Origin: CAZRIZ01 sp050950465 | Lineage (GTDB): Bacteria > Patescibacteriota > Saccharimonadia > Saccharimonadales > Saccharimonadaceae | Assembly: GCA_050950465.1 (NCBI GenBank) | Contig: JBMNHQ010000002.1 | Location: 1-64,000 of the forward strand | Direction: 5' to 3' | DNA: 64,000 nucleotides | Shown: piece by piece, positions 46,501 to 56,209 of the stretch | Layout of the letters: every line of letters begins with the position of its first letter | How positions within the stretch are numbered: position 1 is the stretch's first letter | Notes under the pieces: generated by a model | Databases searched by the model: none | The model's input: only the letters and a program-made list of their open reading frames with translations | What the model was told of the DNA's origin: nothing | Program-made: the position numbers and the translations under genes

Positions 46501-47230
46501 ACAAATTGAAGCAATGCGTCAAGGTGGTCGAATTTTAGCGACCATTTTAAATGATTTAAAAGACTACATTACCCCTGGTATGACGGGTGTGATGGTTGAC
46601 CAATGGGTTGGTAAACAAATTGCCAAGCATGGTGCCGAGCCAACTTATAAGGACAAAAGCGTTAATTTTCCAGGCAATATTTGTATTTCAATCAATGATC
46701 ATATTGTCCATTCGATACCAAATGATTTGCCTTTCGAAGTTGGTGATCTAATCGGTTTTGATTTAACAATCACTTATAAAAATATGAAAGTTGATTCAGC
46801 CTTTACGGTGTCATTGAGTGAGGAGCCAAAGGGGGCTAAAAAACTTTTACTCACGCAGACTGAGCGAGCGTTATACGCTGGCATTAATGCGGTTAAGGCG
46901 GGTGCGAGAGTCGGTGATATTTCATCAGCGATTGAGAAGGTCTTAAGGAAAGCAAAATTGGGTGTGATACGTGAGTTAATTGGTCATGGTGTTGGGCAAG
47001 ACATGCACATGCCGCCAGATATTCCTAATTATGGTAAGGCAGGAACTGGACCGGTTATATCCGTGGGTGACACCCTAGCGATCGAGCCGATGGCAACCTT
47101 GGGTGGTAATCGAATCATAGTTCAACCAAATGGTTGGGATGTAGTAACGGCCGACGGATCGTTGGCGGCTCATTTTGAGCACACTGTGTTAGTTTTAGCT
47201 GACGGTTGTGAAATTTTGACGCAATTATAG
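46475..47230 (+). CDS. map: Methionine aminopeptidase, type I
   Basis: 251 aa. All five metal ligands are present: Asp96, Asp107, His171, Glu204 and Glu235 (in GFDLT, VDSAF, GHGVG, IEPMA, EHTV). It removes initiator Met after deformylation. The usual GHGIGxxxHExP continues here as HMPP, a small deviation. The overlap with adk implies coupled translation. Confidence 0.95.
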   Translation: MLQPQKTPEQIEAMRQGGRILATILNDLKDYITPGMTGVMVDQWVGKQIAKHGAEPTYKDKSVNFPGNICISINDHIVHSIPNDLPFEVGDLIGFDLTITYKNMKVDSAFTVSLSEEPKGAKKLLLTQTERALYAGINAVKAGARVGDISSAIEKVLRKAKLGVIRELIGHGVGQDMHMPPDIPNYGKAGTGPVISVGDTLAIEPMATLGGNRIIVQPNGWDVVTADGSLAAHFEHTVLVLADGCEILTQL

Positions 47231-47231
47231 T

Positions 47232-47260
47232 TTGTTAAAGATAGCCTTTAGCGATATAAT
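47232..47260 (+). promoter_or_regulatory. ftsA promoter
   Basis: TTGTTA (47232-47237), 17-nt spacer, TATAAT (47255-47260), directly after map. Confidence 0.75.
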
Positions 47261-47273
47261 AAGACGTATAAAT

Positions 47274-47298
47274 GAAAAGAAAAGTCATTTTCTTTTTC
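47274..47298 (+). repeat. A/T hairpin in the ftsA 5' UTR
   Basis: GAAAAGAAAA (47274-47283), loop GTCA, then TTTTCTTTTTC (47288-47298), starting 14 nt after the -10 box. It matches the ROK 5' UTR hairpin at 35166-35189 in sequence and position. Confidence 0.7.
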
Positions 47299-47332
47299 GG
47301 ATACGAAATATTACACGGAGTATAATATAGGC

Positions 47333-48541
47333 ATGCAAAACAACAATCCTAGACTGTCGGTCGGCATCGATATCGGTACTAGTCGGGTACGCGTTGTCGT
47401 CGGACAAAAAGATAATGAAGGTGATTATTCAATTGTTGGTGTTGGCGAAGCGCCGACTACTGGTATGCGCAAGGGTGCTGTGGTTGATTTGAACGGTCCC
47501 GCTAAAGCTGTTGACGAAGCATTGATGCAGGCTGAGAGGATGTGTGGTGTAGAAGTTAACCAAGCCGCCTTTAACATCAATGGCTCAACTATACTATCAA
47601 CTAAAGCATCTGGTATGGTAGCAGTTGCTGGTAATGAAGTTTCCGAAGAGGATGTGTTTAGATTAGAAGATGTAGCTAAGGTTGGTAAGGTACCGGCTAA
47701 CCGGACAATTTTGTCAATCGTACCGCATGATTACGCGCTTGACGGTCAGTCTGATATTAAAGATCCAATCGGCATGGTTGGCTCAAGACTAGAGATTATG
47801 GCAAGTGTTGTTTCGGTTATGACTCCACAGTTTCAAAATGTCACACGGGTAGCAGAAATTATTAATTTGGCAATCAGCACAGTTGTACCATCGCCTGTAG
47901 CAGCGGCGCAGGCAGTGTTGAGCGAGGCTGAACGTGAAAATGGCGTTTTGCTATTAGATTTTGGGGCAGCTACAACTGGAATGGCAATTTATGAGGAGGG
48001 CGACTTAAAATTTGTTTCAGTTTTGCCAGTTGGCTCTAATAATCTGACGAACGATTTAGCAATTGGTTTACAAACTACGCCAGAAGTGGCAGAGATTATA
48101 AAACTTGGTCACGCTGATGCGATAGAAACAGCGCGTGACAAACAAGTTTCAGTTAGGCACAACAAAATTAATCACGAATTTAATTTAGGTGTAGTTGATG
48201 AAGTCGCCGAGGCTCGGCTAGACGAGATTTATGAGATGATTATATCGCAGCTCAAGAAAGCTGGTTATCTTGGCAAACTGCCAAGTGGTGTGGTACTAGT
48301 GGGGGGTGGCGCTAAGTTGAAAAACATTACCGATTTGACTAAGGAAAAACTTGGTTTAGCGACTCGCCTAGCGCAGCCAGTTGGACTGAAGGGTGTGGCG
48401 GATAAGGTTGAGTCACCTGATTTTGCTACGGCGGTTGGCTTGATGATAATGGATAGTGTTGAATCGGTGTCAGCTAGTATTAGTGAGCATAAACCTAGCT
48501 TATTTGCCAAGTTGTTTGGAATATTTAAATCGAATCATTAA
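47333..48541 (+). CDS. ftsA: Cell division protein FtsA
   Basis: Actin-like protein that tethers FtsZ to the membrane. 402 aa with phosphate-1 GIDIGTSRVRVVVG (11-24), the FtsA-specific 1C/SHS2 region, phosphate-2 LLDFGAATTGMA, and adenosine motif VLVGGGAKL. The end SLFAKLFGIFKSNH is the amphipathic membrane-targeting helix. It precedes ftsZ by 33 nt. Confidence 0.95.
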   Translation: MQNNNPRLSVGIDIGTSRVRVVVGQKDNEGDYSIVGVGEAPTTGMRKGAVVDLNGPAKAVDEALMQAERMCGVEVNQAAFNINGSTILSTKASGMVAVAGNEVSEEDVFRLEDVAKVGKVPANRTILSIVPHDYALDGQSDIKDPIGMVGSRLEIMASVVSVMTPQFQNVTRVAEIINLAISTVVPSPVAAAQAVLSEAERENGVLLLDFGAATTGMAIYEEGDLKFVSVLPVGSNNLTNDLAIGLQTTPEVAEIIKLGHADAIETARDKQVSVRHNKINHEFNLGVVDEVAEARLDEIYEMIISQLKKAGYLGKLPSGVVLVGGGAKLKNITDLTKEKLGLATRLAQPVGLKGVADKVESPDFATAVGLMIMDSVESVSASISEHKPSLFAKLFGIFKSNH

Positions 48542-48573
48542 AAATGATATACTAGGATAAATGGGAGAAGAAA

Positions 48574-49758
48574 ATGCCTGAAGTAAAACCAACAGAAATT
48601 GAAACCTACGCCAGCATAAAAGTTGTTGGTGTTGGCGGTGCCGGTGGATCGGCTGTTAACCGCATGAAAGAAGCTGGGCTCAAGGGAGTGCAGTTTATTG
48701 CGATGAATACTGATGCTCAGGCACTGCATAATTCTCTAGCAGATGAGAAAATTCATTTAGGCAAAGGCACAACCAATGGTTTGGGTGCCGGTGCTGACCC
48801 AGTGAAAGGTGAGTCGGCTGCCAATGAATCACGTGACGCCATTAAGGATGCTCTAGAGGGTGCCGACATGGTTTTTGTAACAATCGGTGCTGGTGGTGGT
48901 ACTGGTTCAGGCGCTGGACCAATTGTAGCCGAGATTGCTCGTGAATTGGGCGTATTAGTGGTTGGTGTAGCGACTCGACCATTTTCGTTCGAGGGTGCTA
49001 AGCGCAAACAAAATGCTGATTTATCTATCGATCGTCTGCGTCGGCAAGTAGACACATTGATTACTATTCCAAACGATCGACTATTGCAAACAATTGATCG
49101 CCGTACGCCACTATTGGAAACCTTCAAGATTGCCGATGATGTTTTACGTCAGGGTGTGCAGGGTATCTCCGAACTTATTACTGAGCATGGTTTAATCAAT
49201 CTCGACTTTGCTGACGTTAAAGCTGTTATGAGCAATGCTGGATCAGCTCTCATGGGTATTGGTCGAGCTAGCGGCGATAATCGCGCGACCGAAGCTGCCA
49301 AGCAAGCGATTGAATCACCGCTGATTGAGGTTTCAATTGATGGTGCTAAGGGTGTTCTATTCAATATCACAGGTGGTTATGATATGAGTATGAGCGAAGT
49401 CCAGGAAGCGGCCGACCTGATTACTGCTTCGGTGGCACCAGATGCCAACATCATCTTTGGTGCAACGCTTAAGCCTGAGATGGAAGATGAGCTGGTTATC
49501 ACAGTGATTGCAACTGGCTTTGATTCGGCCTACTATAACGACGACATTGAAACTCCAGTTCTGGATACTACTGAGGAGGTAGAAAAGCCAGCGGTTGAAC
49601 CCGATGTAACAGAAATTGATTTAGATCTTGATAAAGACGAGCGTGAGCAGATAAAAGCTGACTTTGCTAATGATGACGAATCTAATATTTGGGTAACGCC
49701 CGATGACGATGAGTCAGACACTCCAGCCTTTTTGCGTCGTCGTAATAAAAAGAAGTGA
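48574..49758 (+). CDS. ftsZ: Cell division protein FtsZ
   Basis: Tubulin-like GTPase of the division ring. 394 aa with GTP-binding loop GAGGGTGSGAGP (105-116), NTDAQAL, and the T7 loop NLDFADV. The acidic linker ends in TPAFLRRRNKKK, the conserved C-terminal peptide that binds FtsA. GGGAGAAG precedes ATG. Confidence 0.97.
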   Translation: MPEVKPTEIETYASIKVVGVGGAGGSAVNRMKEAGLKGVQFIAMNTDAQALHNSLADEKIHLGKGTTNGLGAGADPVKGESAANESRDAIKDALEGADMVFVTIGAGGGTGSGAGPIVAEIARELGVLVVGVATRPFSFEGAKRKQNADLSIDRLRRQVDTLITIPNDRLLQTIDRRTPLLETFKIADDVLRQGVQGISELITEHGLINLDFADVKAVMSNAGSALMGIGRASGDNRATEAAKQAIESPLIEVSIDGAKGVLFNITGGYDMSMSEVQEAADLITASVAPDANIIFGATLKPEMEDELVITVIATGFDSAYYNDDIETPVLDTTEEVEKPAVEPDVTEIDLDLDKDEREQIKADFANDDESNIWVTPDDDESDTPAFLRRRNKKK

Positions 49759-49760
49759 TT

Positions 49761-50024
49761 ATGAGAATAATAGTTGTTTATCGTGAACGTAGTGACTACG
49801 CTAGAACGGTGGAAGAGTTTTTGCATGATTTTAAGTACCAAACTGGTGGCGAAATCGAAACTCTTGATCCTGATACGCGTGAGGGAATTGGTTTTTGTCA
49901 AGCTTATGGAATCGTCGAGTATCCGACTCTCATCGCGATTGACTATTCTGGTGTAATGCAGCAGATGTGGCGGGGCCTACCTTTACCTCGTATTAGTGAG
50001 TTAAGCTATTATAATCAGCCTTAA
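49761..50024 (+). CDS. Thioredoxin-fold-like small protein
   Basis: 87 aa from ATG 49761. RIIVVYRERSDYARTVEEFL, then DPDTREGIGFCQAYGIVEYPTLIAID, has the shape of a thioredoxin fold including the cis-Pro loop (YPTL), but the CxxC active site is absent, so a redox role is unlikely. It starts 2 nt after the ftsZ stop and is co-transcribed with ftsA-ftsZ; a division-related role is possible. Confidence 0.7.
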   Translation: MRIIVVYRERSDYARTVEEFLHDFKYQTGGEIETLDPDTREGIGFCQAYGIVEYPTLIAIDYSGVMQQMWRGLPLPRISELSYYNQP

Positions 50025-50167
50025 TCTCCATATTACATATTACACAATAAACTTACTTAAAAATCTGTACCAAAACCCTTGTGCTTATTTACTTTTCGTG
50101 TTAGATTAAATGTAGCTACTAAGTGTAGTGTGTAAACAATAAATATTCAGGGGAAGGGTTATCTCTG

Positions 50168-53100
50168 TTGAAATTAGTTACTCGCAAACTAACTAAGTTT
50201 CAACCTAAACTTAAATCAAGTTTTAGGTTAGGGTTTAAGTTTGGCTTCAAGATTCACACTAAACACAAAACCTCACAAATATTACGTAGTGGTATTATAT
50301 TAACTTCTCTTATACTTATTACTTTCTTAACACCCATGTTAAAGAAAACGTTTCAACCTCAAACAGTCAGTGCTGAAACTGTCACTAAGACTTGGCAGTT
50401 AAATCAAAACTCTGGCTATAACTACGACTACAACAACTACGAAATCGAACAAACTGCTACTGGGGCTCAGCTTAAACAACTACCAAGTTCGATTACTTTA
50501 ACTGCGGATGAGGATAATTTGCTTGAGAGTTGGGGTCTAAGCGCTGGAACTGGGGTTGTCTCAATTATCGACGACCCATCTAGTGGCGGCACAGGTAAGG
50601 TTTATAGCGCCACTGGTCGTAATACTTTATACTCCAAATTTTATATACCGATTAACCCTGACCTCACTTATACCCTAAATGGTAGATTCAAATCAGTTGG
50701 GGTGGGTGGGGAATCTAGGATATATTTTGGGCTTTATCCTAGCACTAAGCTCTATAATCAGTATAGTGCACATAGTCGTCGCGAATATTTGGCTTTTGGT
50801 GATACTGCTACCATTTCTAATTACGACGATTTAACTATTACAGTTCAGCCTAGCGCTGACTTGTCGACTTGGAACCAGGGTGGGGTTGATGTCAGTCATA
50901 GACGCCTCGTAGGCTTTTATTTTGACGGTCAGACCAATAAGCTACCAGATTTTATCATACGCCCTCAGGGAATGGTTCTGAGTGATGTTGACCCAGCTCA
51001 AGGAGCTTATTCGACTGCTAGTGGCACGACTATCAATCTTAACGTACCGATTCCACCAGAAGTGCAGACTAAAATAATTGCAGGAACAACTAAAATTAAG
51101 AACCATGCGGATGGTGCAGCTTATCTTTATGCGGCAGCCTATAACTCATTAGTTCCCACGTCGTCGTATGCCAACTTTTCTGGTGCTGTAACTGGCACAA
51201 ATACTAATTTAATTATTGCACACAATCTGTTTCCTTACGAGACCAATTGGGCGAAAATAGGCCTTATATTAAATTATAATCAGGACGAAAACTTCACTAC
51301 TAACTTCGACGACATCTCTCTCACCATCACTGGCTCTCAACCAATGTATTCATGGCAGTCACCAGCTATTGGGCCACCATATAGTCAGTATGTCAGTGGC
51401 CAACTAATATCCATGAGTCATACCCTTGGTTCTGGCTCATCAGACAGTGTTAAATACCAAATCTCATTAGATGATGGCAAAAGTTGGTTGTATTACAACA
51501 CAACCACTAACGCCTGGGAAAGTGACCTGTCTCAGCACATAGCTAACACAGAGAACCTTTATAGTACTCCTCTTATTCGTGACCATGGTGCTAACAAAGC
51601 CAATACTATCGACGAAATCAACGCTAACCTAAACAAATTACCAGCTACCGATGGTATCAAATTCAAATGGCGAGCCTTCCTAGAATCCAACGGCACACAG
51701 CAAGTTGAACTCCAATCAGTTACCCTTACGGCTAATAACCTTGATCCAACTATCACATCCGTCACACCTAGCATTGGTCAAACCACTGGTGGTGATACTA
51801 TCACTATACGTGGCAGTGGCTTCTCTAACGATGAGTTTGAGTACTTTGTTGGTACTTGTGGTATGACTAAAAGCGGCAAGCTTTACTGCTGGGGTGATAA
51901 TAGCCGTGGTAAGTTAGGTGATGGTACTTTCGTTTCTCGATCTGACAAACGTCCAATCGCTCAAGGTGAAGTTCCTATTACCACAATTTTTACACAAATC
52001 GTTAATAGCTGGTATCACATGTGTGCCCTTGGCGACGATAACGAAATCTACTGCTGGGGTGACAATCAATATGGCCAACTAGGGGATAACACTTATGACA
52101 ATCGTAATATTCCAACCAAAGTCAACAAAGGTGCTATCCCAGCTGGTGCTAAAATTGCCAGTATCTCGACCGGCTTTCATCACACTTGTGTCTTAACTCA
52201 AGATGACAAAATGTATTGCTGGGGTCTAAATGATACTGGCCAACTGGGTGATGGCACTACCGACAATAGTCCTCTGCCAGTTGAGGTTAATCGCGGAGCC
52301 ATTCCTACATCGGTGAGAATTAGAAGTCTACAAACAGGCTGGATGTCTAGTTGTGTCCTAGCGGGCGATAATAATGTCTACTGCTGGGGAGACAATCGAT
52401 ACGGCCAGCTTGGTGATGGTACTACTGGCAGTAAGGCATCTCCAGTGCTTTTGTCTCAGGGCCAGCGCGATCCGAGCTTTAATATTTCTCAATTATCTAC
52501 AGGGGCCCACCATGCCTGTATAAAAGACAGTGATAATAAGAGCTACTGCTGGGGATTAAATACCTATGGTCAACTTGGCGATGGTACTTTGTTCAACAAA
52601 ACTAGCCCAACAGCTGTTACTCAGGGGGATATGCCCAATCAAGACATTAAGCAAGTTGTGGCTGGTTATCGGAATACTTATGTTATTGGCTCCGACGATA
52701 AGCTCTATGTCTGGGGACACAATGAACGTGGTTCGGTAGGTGACGGGACTTTTACAAACAGAAGCGCCCCAACTCTGACTCTATTGCCATATAGCTTGGG
52801 CACGGTTGTCAGTATGGATCAGTTTGCCTTTCGTAGTGTCGCTGTTTTGTCTAACAATCAAGTATACGCTTGGGGAGTAGCCAGTGGCTTTCTTGGCGAC
52901 ATTGTGTCGGGAGATCAACCTCTTCCTGTCCGCGCCAGTCGTTCATCTAACCAAGTCAAATTCGACAACACCTACGCACCCTACGTTGAGCGCATCTCAC
53001 CATATAAACTACGAGTCAGAAACCCAGCACACGATGAGGGTATAGTAAGTGTCACCGCTACCAACTCCACTGGCGAGACTACCACCAAAGCCGATTCTTA

Positions 53101-56100
53101 CACCTACGAAAACCCCACCACACCAGAGATAACTAGCATCTCACCCAGCGAAGGTCTGATTTACGGTGGCGAAGAAGTCACTATCACTGGCATTAATTTA
53201 GATAATATGAAGTGGAAACAGGTGGCAGCTGGAGGCTCTCATGCTTGTGCTATTGGACTAGATAATAATGTTTATTGCTGGGGACTAAACAGCTTTGGTC
53301 AACTTGGCAATGGTAACAACAACAACTCTAATATTCCCGTTGCTATTTCCCAAGGTGATATACCTACTAGTGTGACGATTCAGCAACTCTCGGCTGACAG
53401 CTATCATACCTGCGCTCTTGGTTCAGACAATAAAGCTTATTGCTGGGGGCGGAACAATTATGGCCAACTCGGTGATGGCAATAGTGGTTCTAGCGCTGAT
53501 AAATCTACTCCAGTCGCCGTTCTTCAGGGCGCCATCCCAACTGGCGTCACCATTCAGCAAATCTCGGTTGGTGGCTCTCACACCTGCGTCCTTGGTTCAG
53601 ACAATAAAGCTTATTGCTGGGGAAATAATTACCATGGCCAGCTTGGTAATAACAAGAGTGGTGGTAGTCAATTCTCGTACGATAATAATATTGATTCTTC
53701 AACTCCAGTTGCTGTTATCCAAGATAATGTCCCTACCGATATAGTTTTCCAACAAATTACAGTCGGTGGCGGTCATACCTGCGCTCTTGGTTCAGATAAT
53801 AAAGCTTATTGCTGGGGGAGTAATAGTAATGGTCAGCTTGGTGATGGCACTACTAATAACAAAACCACTCCAGTCGCCGTTCTTCAGGGCGCCATCCCAA
53901 CTGGCGTCACTATCCAGCAACTCTCGGCTGGCACCTCTCATACCTGCGCTCTTGGTTCAGACAATAAAGCTTATTGCTGGGGGCGGAACAATTATGGCCA
54001 ACTCGGTGATGGCAATAGTGGTTCTAGCGCTGATAAATCTACTCCAGTCGCCGTTCTTCAGGGCGCCATCCCAACTGGCGTCACCATTCAGCAAATCTTG
54101 GTTGGCACCTCTCACACCTGCGCTCTTGGTTCAGACAATAAAGCTTATTGCTGGGGATTTAATTGGGGTGGTCAGCTTGGTGATGGCACTACTAATAACA
54201 AAACCACTCCAGTCGCCGTTCTTCAGGGCGCCATCCCAACTGGCGTCACCATTCAGCAAATCTTGGTTGGCACCTCTCACACCTGCGCTCTTGGTTCAGA
54301 CAATAAAGCTTATTGCTGGGGGAATAATAATAACGGTCAGCTTGGTGATAGCACTATAACCAACCGTATTACTCCAGTACCTGTTAAAACCGCCAATTAT
54401 TCGGTTGCTTTCGGTGATATTTCAACTCAACAAATTGTCTCATTAGTTAATACTCAAGTGAAAGTTGTTGCGCCAGCTCATCAATTTGGTGTCAAAGATA
54501 TTAGTTTGACTCATACTATAATGAATCATACGAGTAGCACATTATCCAGTGCGTATAACTATATTAATCCGTCAGCACCTGTAATTGCGTCAGTTAATCC
54601 TAAAACTGGAGTGTCTGCTGGTAACATTAATGCGACAGTTCAAGTTGAAAATTCGTCGAACCTTAAAATAGCTGATGATCTTGTGCAAATAACCACTGGC
54701 ACCTCTCATACCTGCGCTCTTGGTTCAGACAATAAAGCTTATTGCTGGGGGCGGAACAATTATGGCCAACTCGGTGATGGCAATAGTGGTTCTAGCGCTG
54801 ATAAATCTACTCCAGTCGCCGTTCTTCAGGGCGCCATCCCAACTGGCGTCACCATTCAGCAAATCTCGGTTGGTGGCTCTCACACCTGCGTCCTTGGTTC
54901 AGACAATAAAGCTTATTGCTGGGGATTTAATTGGGGTGGTCAGCTTGGTGATGGCACTACTAATAACAAAACCACTCCAGTCGCCGTTCTTCAGGGCGCC
55001 ATCCCAACTGGCGTCACCATTCAGCAAATCTCGGTTGGTGGCTCTCACACCTGCGCTCTTGGTTCAGACAATAAAGCTTATTGCTGGGGATATAACAATC
55101 ATGGTCAACTTGGTGATGGCGCTGGTAGTGCTGGTGATTATAAAACCACTCCAGTCGCCGTTCTTCAGGGCGCCATCCCAACTGGCGTCACTATCCAGCA
55201 ACTCTCGGCTGGCACCTCTCATACCTGCGCTCTTGGTTCAGACAATAAAGTATATTGCTGGGGATACAACTTTCTTGGTCAACTTGGTGATGGCACCAAG
55301 ACTAATCGCACCACTCCTGTCGCCGTTTCCCAAGGTGATATACCTACTAGTGTAACGATTCAGCAACTCTCAGTTGGCAGCAACCATGCTTGTGTTCTTG
55401 ACTCAAATAACCAGGTTTACTGTTGGGGACATGGTGGCTACGGTCAGCTCGGTGATGGCACTACGATCGATAGCACTAGTCCAACTGCCGTTCTTTCTGG
55501 TGATATACCTACTAGCGTAACGATTCAGCAAGTTTTTGCTCTCGGAGCAGAAATATACAATGCTTATACCTGCGCTCTTGGTTCAGACAATCGTGTCTAT
55601 TGTTGGGGTTGGAATAGCTACGGTCAACTCGGTGATGGTACTGCTACTCAACGTAATGTCCCTACGGTCATCCTTCCGGGTGTTATTCCTATGGATGTTA
55701 TTTTTCAACAAATTGTTGGTGGCGGTTTTCACACCTGTGCCCTCGACTCAACTGGTAAAGCCTATTGTTGGGGACACAACGAATATGGTCAACTCGGCAC
55801 CAACCAAGTAGGCGACCCAGACGATCTCACAGACATCTCAGCCAGTCGTTACACCCCCGCCTATGTCATGATGAAGTCCGATCCACTGGAAGTAAGCTTT
55901 GGTACCACTGCTGAACACACCGCCGGCACAGCCGGACTAGCTACAGCCGTCTCATCATTCACCGTACCCGATGGCCAATACTACATCCCAGGCACCACTA
56001 CACTAACTCTTAACACTCCAGCCCACTCTGTTGGTCCCGTAGCCGTAGTAGTTAAGAACGCTGATGGTCAATCTAGCTCTAACACCATCGCCGCTGATGA

Positions 56101-56209
56101 CTCTAATAAGTACACCTACACCAGTGTCCCCGATGCCCCAACTAACCTAACCGCCAATGCTACACCAGTCACTAACCAAGGCATCAACTACAACATCAAT
56201 CTAAGCTGA
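50168..56209 (+). CDS. Giant secreted RCC1-propeller/TIG surface protein, ended by in-frame TGA
   Basis: 2,013 codons from TTG 50168 (GGGGAAGGG upstream). A signal peptide (ILTSLILITFLTPML, cut near VSA-ET) is followed by a beta-rich N-region to about residue 520. Three TIG/IPT-like domains follow (from about 51741, 53120, 54580), each interrupted by seven RCC1 blades with the core CALGSDNKAYCWG...GQLGDG: 21 blades, i.e. three seven-bladed propellers. Each TIG resumes after its propeller (KLRVRNPAHDEGIVSVTATN). Nearly every blade has two Cys, suggesting disulfides. A fibronectin III domain starts at DAPTNLTAN and is cut at LS-TGA-TAPVSDGYS where Trp is expected; the frame stays open to 56932. 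Likely a host-contact or adhesion protein. Confidence 0.85.
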   Translation: MKLVTRKLTKFQPKLKSSFRLGFKFGFKIHTKHKTSQILRSGIILTSLILITFLTPMLKKTFQPQTVSAETVTKTWQLNQNSGYNYDYNNYEIEQTATGAQLKQLPSSITLTADEDNLLESWGLSAGTGVVSIIDDPSSGGTGKVYSATGRNTLYSKFYIPINPDLTYTLNGRFKSVGVGGESRIYFGLYPSTKLYNQYSAHSRREYLAFGDTATISNYDDLTITVQPSADLSTWNQGGVDVSHRRLVGFYFDGQTNKLPDFIIRPQGMVLSDVDPAQGAYSTASGTTINLNVPIPPEVQTKIIAGTTKIKNHADGAAYLYAAAYNSLVPTSSYANFSGAVTGTNTNLIIAHNLFPYETNWAKIGLILNYNQDENFTTNFDDISLTITGSQPMYSWQSPAIGPPYSQYVSGQLISMSHTLGSGSSDSVKYQISLDDGKSWLYYNTTTNAWESDLSQHIANTENLYSTPLIRDHGANKANTIDEINANLNKLPATDGIKFKWRAFLESNGTQQVELQSVTLTANNLDPTITSVTPSIGQTTGGDTITIRGSGFSNDEFEYFVGTCGMTKSGKLYCWGDNSRGKLGDGTFVSRSDKRPIAQGEVPITTIFTQIVNSWYHMCALGDDNEIYCWGDNQYGQLGDNTYDNRNIPTKVNKGAIPAGAKIASISTGFHHTCVLTQDDKMYCWGLNDTGQLGDGTTDNSPLPVEVNRGAIPTSVRIRSLQTGWMSSCVLAGDNNVYCWGDNRYGQLGDGTTGSKASPVLLSQGQRDPSFNISQLSTGAHHACIKDSDNKSYCWGLNTYGQLGDGTLFNKTSPTAVTQGDMPNQDIKQVVAGYRNTYVIGSDDKLYVWGHNERGSVGDGTFTNRSAPTLTLLPYSLGTVVSMDQFAFRSVAVLSNNQVYAWGVASGFLGDIVSGDQPLPVRASRSSNQVKFDNTYAPYVERISPYKLRVRNPAHDEGIVSVTATNSTGETTTKADSYTYENPTTPEITSISPSEGLIYGGEEVTITGINLDNMKWKQVAAGGSHACAIGLDNNVYCWGLNSFGQLGNGNNNNSNIPVAISQGDIPTSVTIQQLSADSYHTCALGSDNKAYCWGRNNYGQLGDGNSGSSADKSTPVAVLQGAIPTGVTIQQISVGGSHTCVLGSDNKAYCWGNNYHGQLGNNKSGGSQFSYDNNIDSSTPVAVIQDNVPTDIVFQQITVGGGHTCALGSDNKAYCWGSNSNGQLGDGTTNNKTTPVAVLQGAIPTGVTIQQLSAGTSHTCALGSDNKAYCWGRNNYGQLGDGNSGSSADKSTPVAVLQGAIPTGVTIQQILVGTSHTCALGSDNKAYCWGFNWGGQLGDGTTNNKTTPVAVLQGAIPTGVTIQQILVGTSHTCALGSDNKAYCWGNNNNGQLGDSTITNRITPVPVKTANYSVAFGDISTQQIVSLVNTQVKVVAPAHQFGVKDISLTHTIMNHTSSTLSSAYNYINPSAPVIASVNPKTGVSAGNINATVQVENSSNLKIADDLVQITTGTSHTCALGSDNKAYCWGRNNYGQLGDGNSGSSADKSTPVAVLQGAIPTGVTIQQISVGGSHTCVLGSDNKAYCWGFNWGGQLGDGTTNNKTTPVAVLQGAIPTGVTIQQISVGGSHTCALGSDNKAYCWGYNNHGQLGDGAGSAGDYKTTPVAVLQGAIPTGVTIQQLSAGTSHTCALGSDNKVYCWGYNFLGQLGDGTKTNRTTPVAVSQGDIPTSVTIQQLSVGSNHACVLDSNNQVYCWGHGGYGQLGDGTTIDSTSPTAVLSGDIPTSVTIQQVFALGAEIYNAYTCALGSDNRVYCWGWNSYGQLGDGTATQRNVPTVILPGVIPMDVIFQQIVGGGFHTCALDSTGKAYCWGHNEYGQLGTNQVGDPDDLTDISASRYTPAYVMMKSDPLEVSFGTTAEHTAGTAGLATAVSSFTVPDGQYYIPGTTTLTLNTPAHSVGPVAVVVKNADGQSSSNTIAADDSNKYTYTSVPDAPTNLTANATPVTNQGINYNINLS
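53380..55260 (+). repeat. Near-identical RCC1 blade repeats
   Basis: Blades of about 160-175 bp recur with almost identical DNA, such as GGTTCAGACAATAAAGC and CAGTCGCCGTTCTTCAGG, in propellers 2 and 3, while propeller 1 blades are diverged. This suggests recent duplication or gene conversion between propellers. Assembly collapse is also possible in such a tract. Confidence 0.85.

Noticed and set aside
53418..55355. Several repeated ORFs in another frame of the RCC1 gene, and a CRISPR-like repeat pattern
   Set aside because: The repeats are in-frame protein blades of about 160-175 bp, too long for CRISPR, and the alternate-frame ORFs are copies produced by the repeated DNA.
56207..56209. General TGA-to-sense recoding as in Gracilibacteria
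   Set aside because: TGA ends many intact genes here and Trp is encoded by TGG throughout, so the standard code applies.
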